A stretch of DNA of 10,865 nucleotides, taken from Acetofilamentum sp. Its GTDB lineage: Bacteria; Bacteroidota; Bacteroidia; Bacteroidales; JAFGUD01. Shown here piece after piece: positions 5,639-10,865 of this stretch. Within the stretch, counting starts at the first letter, position 1. Each line of letters opens with the position of its first letter. Made by a program: the position numbers and the translations under genes. Location: the NCBI GenBank assembly GCA_020722645.1, contig DYKL01000088.1, forward strand, positions 1-10,865, read 5' to 3'. Below the pieces are notes generated by a model. It made no database searches. It had not been told where the DNA came from and saw only the letters and a program-made list of their open reading frames with translations.

Positions 5639-7999
5639 TTAAAGTTTTAAACCCCATACAACAATGTCATCGCGTTGCATCTCATTTTTCTTGAAATCTT
5701 CAAATTCTTTGAGAATTGAAATTTTTTGTTCTTTCATAGGTTTGTTTATAGAAGTTTCAATAGCTTTATGGAAGCTTGGACTACCAAATCTTCTTCTGAG
5801 GTGATCGTTCTGGTCTATCATACCGTCGCTTGAAAGATATATCAAATCACCCTTTTTCAATGAAATTTGTTCTTCTTCATATTCAAATTGTGTAAGCATA
5901 GATTGAAGCCCACCAATTGAGCGTCTGTTTCCTTTAAGCGAATCTAAAGTTTTAGAATTATGAGAATAATATATCAATGGTCTTTTAGCACCTGCAAATG
6001 TAATTTTCACATCTTCTGCATCATTACGTTCAATTTTTACGAGAGCCAAGTCCATACCGTCCCTATTATTTGTGCTTTCTTGACTAAGTGCAACAATAAT
6101 CATCTGATTAAGAGTGTTTAAAATTTCGCTTGGTGTGAAAATTCTTTTGACATTAACAATTTCGTCAAGCATCCTGCTTGCAATCAAGGACATAAATGCT
6201 CCCGGAACGCCGTGACCTGTACAATCAACAGCTGCAAGGAAATATAAATTCGGTTCTGGATTAACAAACCAGTAAAAGTCCCCTGATACAATATCTCTTG
6301 GTAAGTATATGATGAAATTGTCAAAATGTTTGTCAATAATAGAAATTTCAGGTAAAAATGCTTTTTGAATTGTCAAAGCGTAATTTATACTGTCTCTAAT
6401 GTGCATATTTACTTCTTCGAGCATGTCTTTTTGCGATTGTAACTCAGCTTTTTGCATTGACAACTCTTCATTTTTCTGTTTAATTTCCTGCTCTTGTTCT
6501 TTAAGTTTAGTAATGTTGCTCTCAATAGCAATTAACTTTATCACATTTTCGTTTTCATCTAAAACAGGAGTTAAAGAAGTCTGAACCCATATATCATCAC
6601 CGGATCTGGTTTTGTTTTTTGCTTCGTAAGTTTGTGTTTTTTTAATGTCAATACATTTCTTAATGATTTCATCTCTTTTAAGATTACTATCAGACAATGC
6701 AATTAAACTATCACCTTTTTCGTCAATAAGTAATTGTAAAGTGTATCCGTACATTCTTGTGAAACCTGAATTAACCCATTCAAATTTACTTGTTTTGTCC
6801 ATAATTATTACAGAATTGTCTGTCTGGCTTGCAACAAGAGATAGTTTAGCTAATTCCTGATTGAATTCTTCTAATTGTTCGGCTTGTTTTGTAATTTCGT
6901 CTTTTTGTTTTGCTATTTCAGTGTTTTTGGCAACTAATTCTTTATTAATTTTTTTGTTGATTCTGTATGAACGCCAAATAACGATTGAAAGTAAAATAAA
7001 TATAATAATGGCAATTACTGAACCTATTATAATTTGCCTTTGAGAGTCAATTTGACTGCTTTGTTCTGCCAATGTTTTTTTCTGTTCATCAATTCTTCTT
7101 TGCTGTTCTTCTAATTCTTTTTGTTTAAAATTAATTTCTTCTTTTTTAACTTCAAGCTCTTCGTTTTGTACTTGAATTAAATTCTGTTTTTCATCAATTT
7201 CTCTGTTTTGTTCTGCTAAAACAGTTTGGTTTTTCTTTAAAATAACCTCTTGTCTGGCAACTTCTTCGAGGAGTTTCTGTGCGTTTTGTTGCTCAATTCT
7301 GAGTTTTTCTTCCTGTTCAACAATCAGTTTGGATTTTTTATCATTTTCTATTCTTTGTTCATCAATTTCAACTTTTAGAATGTCTAATTCGTCTTCTTTT
7401 TCAAGCAGTAAAACTTCCTTTTGTTTTAATTCATTCTCTTTAATGTCTAATTCTTTTACTTTTTTATCAAACAGTCCCTGTAAATCTACTTTTGTACCAC
7501 CTAATGACAATAATTTTTCGGAAGCTTCAATTTTTTCGTCGTAAAGATTTGACGATTGAATTTGAAATTGCTCTCCAACTCCCTTCAGAAGCAAATTAAT
7601 CATAAAATAGTCTTGATTTTCGGCTTCGTAAGTAATAAGAAGAACACCGGTTCCTTTTATTTTTGTATAAATAGCTTCCAGAAAATCGTTTTTGGTTTCG
7701 TCAACGTAAACAACGTTATAATGGTCTAATTGACTGACTCTTACAATATTGTCAACAATAACAGGTTTGTTATTAATTCCTCTTTCTTTTGAAAGCTGAA
7801 GTGTATAAGGGTAAACAGGTGAATTTTTTCCGTAAATTGCAATTTTAACAGTGTCAATTTCGCTGTCATTGGGGAAGATTACATTTTCTGTAATTATATA
7901 TATCCAGTTTGCTTTTAACTGCTCTGGTTTTATTTGTGCGTTTGAAAATAGAAAAGAAAAAATGAAAACCAAAAATAATATTTGAAAACGTATTTTCAT
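5639..7999 (-). CDS. Membrane sensor phosphatase: YfiR-like, coiled coil, PAS, PP2C/SpoIIE
   Basis: Probably an envelope-sensing serine/threonine phosphatase. The 786 residues divide into: signal peptide (1-21, FSNAQ); YfiR-like periplasmic domain (about 26-168: ANWIYIITENVIFP, VKIAIYG, NKPVIV, VVYVD, GVLLITY, then EKLLSLGG); coiled coil of heptad-rich Gln/Glu/Lys sequence (about 176-322); one membrane helix (323-342); cytoplasmic coiled coil (345-385); a PAS domain (about 388-500: VIIMDKTSKFEWVNSGFTRMYGYT, then ending AIESNITKLKEQE); second coiled coil (500-530); and a PP2C/SpoIIE phosphatase (about 535-786). Metal-site motifs are intact: DIVSGDFYW (Asp574), AVDCTGHG (Asp592), SSDGMID (Asp725) and QRDDI (Asp777-778). 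There is no kinase, GGDEF or receiver domain. The ATG at 7999 follows the upstream paralogue's stop by 1 nt, and aroC begins 3 nt after this stop, so all three are likely cotranscribed. The phosphatase target is unknown; anti-sigma antagonists are the usual substrates of this class. Confidence 0.85.
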   Translation of the reverse strand: MKIRFQILFLVFIFSFLFSNAQIKPEQLKANWIYIITENVIFPNDSEIDTVKIAIYGKNSPVYPYTLQLSKERGINNKPVIVDNIVRVSQLDHYNVVYVDETKNDFLEAIYTKIKGTGVLLITYEAENQDYFMINLLLKGVGEQFQIQSSNLYDEKIEASEKLLSLGGTKVDLQGLFDKKVKELDIKENELKQKEVLLLEKEDELDILKVEIDEQRIENDKKSKLIVEQEEKLRIEQQNAQKLLEEVARQEVILKKNQTVLAEQNREIDEKQNLIQVQNEELEVKKEEINFKQKELEEQQRRIDEQKKTLAEQSSQIDSQRQIIIGSVIAIIIFILLSIVIWRSYRINKKINKELVAKNTEIAKQKDEITKQAEQLEEFNQELAKLSLVASQTDNSVIIMDKTSKFEWVNSGFTRMYGYTLQLLIDEKGDSLIALSDSNLKRDEIIKKCIDIKKTQTYEAKNKTRSGDDIWVQTSLTPVLDENENVIKLIAIESNITKLKEQEQEIKQKNEELSMQKAELQSQKDMLEEVNMHIRDSINYALTIQKAFLPEISIIDKHFDNFIIYLPRDIVSGDFYWFVNPEPNLYFLAAVDCTGHGVPGAFMSLIASRMLDEIVNVKRIFTPSEILNTLNQMIIVALSQESTNNRDGMDLALVKIERNDAEDVKITFAGAKRPLIYYSHNSKTLDSLKGNRRSIGGLQSMLTQFEYEEEQISLKKGDLIYLSSDGMIDQNDHLRRRFGSPSFHKAIETSINKPMKEQKISILKEFEDFKKNEMQRDDIVVWGLKL

Positions 8000-8000
8000 T

Positions 8001-10742
8001 TTATAATTTTATAAACCAACAAGTTATGTCGTCTCTTTGCTCGGTGTTGTTCATATAACTTATAAGTTCGTTTTCTAAAGCCATTTTTTGAATGTTCAAG
8101 TCAAAATCTTTAACTTTATCAATTGCTTTAATAATATTTTGCGAACCGAATCTTTTTCTTTTAAAATTATTTTGATCAATAATTCCGTCAGTCATAAGGT
8201 ATATAATGTCTCCTTTTTGTAAAGAAATATTTTTGGATTCAAAAGATTCAGAATTCCGAGTTTTTTTGACACCACCGATAGAACGCCTTGTTGAAGAAAT
8301 TTGATTAATTTGCCCTGTTTTTTTGTTGTAAAAATATAAATTTATTTTTGCACCAGCAAAAAAAACATTAAAAAATTTATCATCTTGTTTTATAATTTTA
8401 CACAATGCAATATCTATACCATCATTATTATTTGTTTGTTCCTGCCTCAAAGCCTTTTTAATTTGCAAGTCTGTCTGTTCCAAAATTTTATGTGGCTCAA
8501 TATTTTTATCATTATTTAAAATGTCGTTTAAAATTCTACTTGTAATCAAAGACATAAAAGCACCGGGTACTCCATGTCCTGTACAATCAACCGCTGCTGT
8601 ATAGTATGTGTTTGTTTCATCAACAGGATAAAACCAATAAAAATCACCGGATACAATGTCTTTTGGCCTGTAAATTATTTCTGAATCGAAGTATTTACTT
8701 GTATTTTCTTTTAAAGGCAGTATTGCCTGCTGAATGGTTTGTGCATATAAAATACTTGCGCTGATTTTGGTATTTTGCAGTTCAATTTTTTCTTTTTGTA
8801 ATGTTAACTCATAATTTTTTTCTTTAATTTCCTGTTCAGCTTCTTTCATTGCTGTTATGTCTGCATCAACGATTACAATTTTTTGAATATTGTTGTTTTT
8901 ATCAATTATCGGTGTTACGTTAGCTTGCAGCCAAATTTCTTTGTTCTGCTTATTATGAGTATTCAGTTCGTAGGTTATAGGTTTTTTGTTTTTGAATAAA
9001 TAATCGAATTTTTGTTTTATTTCGTTGTCTGTAGTGTCTGAAATTATATTTTTACTCACTTTTTCAACAAATTCTTCGAGTGTAAATCCGAATGTATCTA
9101 TAAAAGCTTTGTTTACCCATTCAATATTTCCTTTTTCGTCAGTTATAAGAACAGCATTATCTGTTTCACTGACAACAACTGATAATTTTTCTAATTCTTT
9201 ATTTGAAATTTCAAGCGCTATTGCTTGTTCTTTTATTTCTTCTTCAGCTTGTTTAATTTCGCTGATGTCTGTATCAATTGCTACTAATTTTTCTATTTGG
9301 TCTTGTTCGTTAATTATTGGAGTAAGAGTTGTTTTAACCCAAAGTTTGTTTCCATCTCTTTTCGTTGTTTCCTGTTCATAAGTAACATTAACTTTTTCGT
9401 TTATGCACTTATTTACATATTTTTCAATTTCAGGATTTTCACTAACGAATTTTAAGTTACTGTCTCTTTCATTAATAAGTAATTGATGAGTATAGCCGTA
9501 CATTTTGGTAAATCCGGCATTTACCCATTCAATTTCACCGTTTTCGTCCATAATAACAACTCCGTTTTGAGCGTTTTCGGCTACAATTGATAGTTTTTCG
9601 AGTTCTTTATTCGAATTTTCAAGTAGTTTTGCCTGATGTTCTATTCTGTCTTTCTGTTGATTGATTTCTTTGTTCTTGGAAGTTAGCTCTTTGTTCATTT
9701 TACTGTTTTTCTGCAGAGCACGCCATAAAAAGATCGAAAAAATAAGGACAACAATTAAAAAAATTGTTCCAATCACAATCATACCTTTTTGTGTCTCAAT
9801 CTGTTGATTCGCATTTGTTAGGTCTGATTTTGCATCGTCAATTTGAGTTTCCAATTTTTTTAATTCGTTCTGCTTGTTCGTAATTTCCTCGTTTTTAGTC
9901 TTCAAAATTATTTCTTGTTTATCAAGTTCTGCAATTTTTTCTTGCACTTCCCTTTGTTTTGATTTAATCAGATTTTCCTGATCTGTAAGTTTTTCTTCAT
10001 TGTTTAATAAAATCTGCTCTTGTTGTTTCAACTTACTTGACATTTCTAAAAGTCTTTCTTTTTGCCTTTGCAATTCAATTTTTTGTTCTTCTATGAGTTG
10101 TTTTTGATTTTCTAAATCTTCTTGCAGAACTGCTACTTCTTTTTTCTTTTTTTCAACTTCTTCAATTTGCAGGTCAAGTTGTTTCTTTTGCTGAGCATAT
10201 AAATCTTTTAATTCTTCTTCTGAACCACCGTGGTACAATAGCTGATCAGTAACTGTTAAGTTATGTGCCTCTATGTTCATTCGGTCAATTTCTATTCTTT
10301 TGTCTCCGGAGTCAAATGGAAGTATATTGACCATAATGTTGTCTTTTTCGTCCAATCTGTCAGTAATTAATAATGTGTTCCAGTTTTGAATTATGTCATT
10401 AATTCTAAAAATGTCAATATTTTTATCAAAACCCAAATAAAGTATTTGGACATATTCAATTGATTTGACTTTTGTGAAATGTATAACTTCAACTTCTTTG
10501 TTGTTAATTTTCTGGTTTTCAGACAGTTTGGAGATTTCTTTGAAAAGATTAGGGGAATTTGTGTAAACACCTATTCTATATTTGTCAATAGCGGGATCTG
10601 TTTCCCAAATAACGTTATTTGCAATATTGAATACCCAAATTGCTCTAAAATTATCGTTTTTAGAGTCCATATCCTCCTGACCGGATAAAAAATTCGGAAT
10701 CAGGATAATTATAAAAAATAATATTAGTTTTAAAGTTTTCAA
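8001..10742 (-). CDS. Membrane sensor phosphatase: YfiR-like, coiled coil, two PAS, PP2C/SpoIIE
   Basis: Paralogue of the downstream sensor with the same order plus one more PAS domain. The 913 residues divide into: signal peptide (1-21, LIPNFLSGQ, no lipobox Cys); YfiR-like domain (about 30-173: AIWVFNIANNVIW, YRIGVYT, KEVEVIHF, VQILYLG, TLLITD, ending LLYHGG); periplasmic coiled coil (about 175-320); membrane helix (321-340); coiled coil (345-385); PAS1 (about 387-497, VVIMDENGEIEWVNAGF); PAS2 (about 520-632, VLITDEKGNIEWVNKAF); coiled coil (632-660); and PP2C/SpoIIE (660-913) with DIVSGDFYW (Asp700), AVDCTGHG (Asp719), MTDGIID (Asp852) and QRDDI (Asp904-905). All metal ligands seem present, so activity is expected. 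It is the first gene of the apparent unit with the second sensor and aroC; the 123 nt upstream show no convincing TAnnTTTG promoter and end in a hairpin at the window edge. The YfiR assignment rests on motif pattern and is slightly less certain than PAS and phosphatase. Confidence 0.85.
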   Translation of the reverse strand: MKTLKLILFFIIILIPNFLSGQEDMDSKNDNFRAIWVFNIANNVIWETDPAIDKYRIGVYTNSPNLFKEISKLSENQKINNKEVEVIHFTKVKSIEYVQILYLGFDKNIDIFRINDIIQNWNTLLITDRLDEKDNIMVNILPFDSGDKRIEIDRMNIEAHNLTVTDQLLYHGGSEEELKDLYAQQKKQLDLQIEEVEKKKKEVAVLQEDLENQKQLIEEQKIELQRQKERLLEMSSKLKQQEQILLNNEEKLTDQENLIKSKQREVQEKIAELDKQEIILKTKNEEITNKQNELKKLETQIDDAKSDLTNANQQIETQKGMIVIGTIFLIVVLIFSIFLWRALQKNSKMNKELTSKNKEINQQKDRIEHQAKLLENSNKELEKLSIVAENAQNGVVIMDENGEIEWVNAGFTKMYGYTHQLLINERDSNLKFVSENPEIEKYVNKCINEKVNVTYEQETTKRDGNKLWVKTTLTPIINEQDQIEKLVAIDTDISEIKQAEEEIKEQAIALEISNKELEKLSVVVSETDNAVLITDEKGNIEWVNKAFIDTFGFTLEEFVEKVSKNIISDTTDNEIKQKFDYLFKNKKPITYELNTHNKQNKEIWLQANVTPIIDKNNNIQKIVIVDADITAMKEAEQEIKEKNYELTLQKEKIELQNTKISASILYAQTIQQAILPLKENTSKYFDSEIIYRPKDIVSGDFYWFYPVDETNTYYTAAVDCTGHGVPGAFMSLITSRILNDILNNDKNIEPHKILEQTDLQIKKALRQEQTNNNDGIDIALCKIIKQDDKFFNVFFAGAKINLYFYNKKTGQINQISSTRRSIGGVKKTRNSESFESKNISLQKGDIIYLMTDGIIDQNNFKRKRFGSQNIIKAIDKVKDFDLNIQKMALENELISYMNNTEQRDDITCWFIKL

Positions 10743-10847
10743 TATCTAAATTTGAAGCCGTAAAAATACAATTTTTTTAAATTTTATAAAATTTTTCGAG
10801 AAATTTTAATTTTTTCCTTAAATCCGCAAGTCTTTTCGTAAGTGGTT

Positions 10848-10865
10848 GCAGGTGAAAACACCTGC
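10848..10865. repeat. Hairpin with AAAA loop at window edge
   Basis: gcaggtg (10848-10854), aaaa, cacctgc (10859-10865) form a perfect 7-bp stem, cut by the window end, so the stem may be longer. It repeats the inner part of the hairpin at 1632-1656 and lies about 105 bp upstream of the first sensor gene. Confidence 0.65.

Noticed and set aside
6399..7544. Plus-strand open frames inside the 786-residue sensor
   Set aside because: Ser/Phe/Leu-rich shadows of the Glu/Lys/Gln-rich coiled coil on the coding strand.
9025..10688. Plus-strand open frames inside the 913-residue sensor
   Set aside because: Shadows of a well-supported coding region, without recognisable motifs.
10743..10847. Promoter of the sensor-aroC unit
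   Set aside because: The stretch is AT-rich, but I found no convincing TAnnTTTG with a TTTG at the right spacing on the minus strand.

Overview
The window is low-GC DNA that reads as Bacteroidota. The MurA carries an Asp in the active-site loop (PGGDKIGRRR), as I recall for Bacteroidota enzymes. The two large sensor phosphatases, a TAnnTTTG-like promoter element and the short ACCCTTTCAGGG-type intergenic palindromes point the same way. No rRNA or tRNA is visible, and the genus cannot be fixed from the sequence.

Layout. Positions 1-712 hold gene debris: the C-terminal end of a reverse transcriptase (diversity-generating-retroelement-like by motif) joined head to tail to the C-terminal end of a CHAT-domain protein, with a small hairpin at the broken edge of the first. 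Positions 713-1891 contain no gene. They hold an ~870-bp minisatellite built on a 22-bp core with spacings of 37 or 53 bp (two are longer), then a ~200-bp island bounded by short inverted repeats and carrying strong hairpins and a perfect 42-bp tandem duplication, then inverted copies of the array motif and a short AT-rich repeat. Next come murA (+ strand, 1892-3196) and a decayed gene for a secreted protein (3266-3583). The rest is on the minus strand: cysQ (3569-4369), a palindromic repeat pair, aroC (4559-5635), and two paralogous membrane sensor phosphatases (5639-7999 and 8001-10742).

How the genes fit together. The two sensor genes and aroC look like one tightly packed transcription unit, read from 10742 down to 4559, with gaps of 1 and 3 nt. 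Each sensor has a signal peptide, a YfiR-like periplasmic domain, a periplasmic coiled coil of about 145 residues, one membrane helix, a cytoplasmic coiled coil, PAS domain(s) (two in the first, one in the second) and a C-terminal PP2C/SpoIIE-type phosphatase. This suggests an envelope signal passed to a serine/threonine phosphatase output, presumably acting on an anti-sigma-factor antagonist or similar phosphoprotein that is not encoded here. MurA (peptidoglycan precursor), AroC (chorismate) and CysQ (PAP/PAPS turnover) are housekeeping enzymes.

Most worth a second look: the paired YfiR-coiled coil-PAS-PP2C proteins, the discretely spaced minisatellite beside the RT/CHAT fragments, the family of A-loop hairpins, and the decayed or possibly phase-variable secreted gene with homopolymer tracts.
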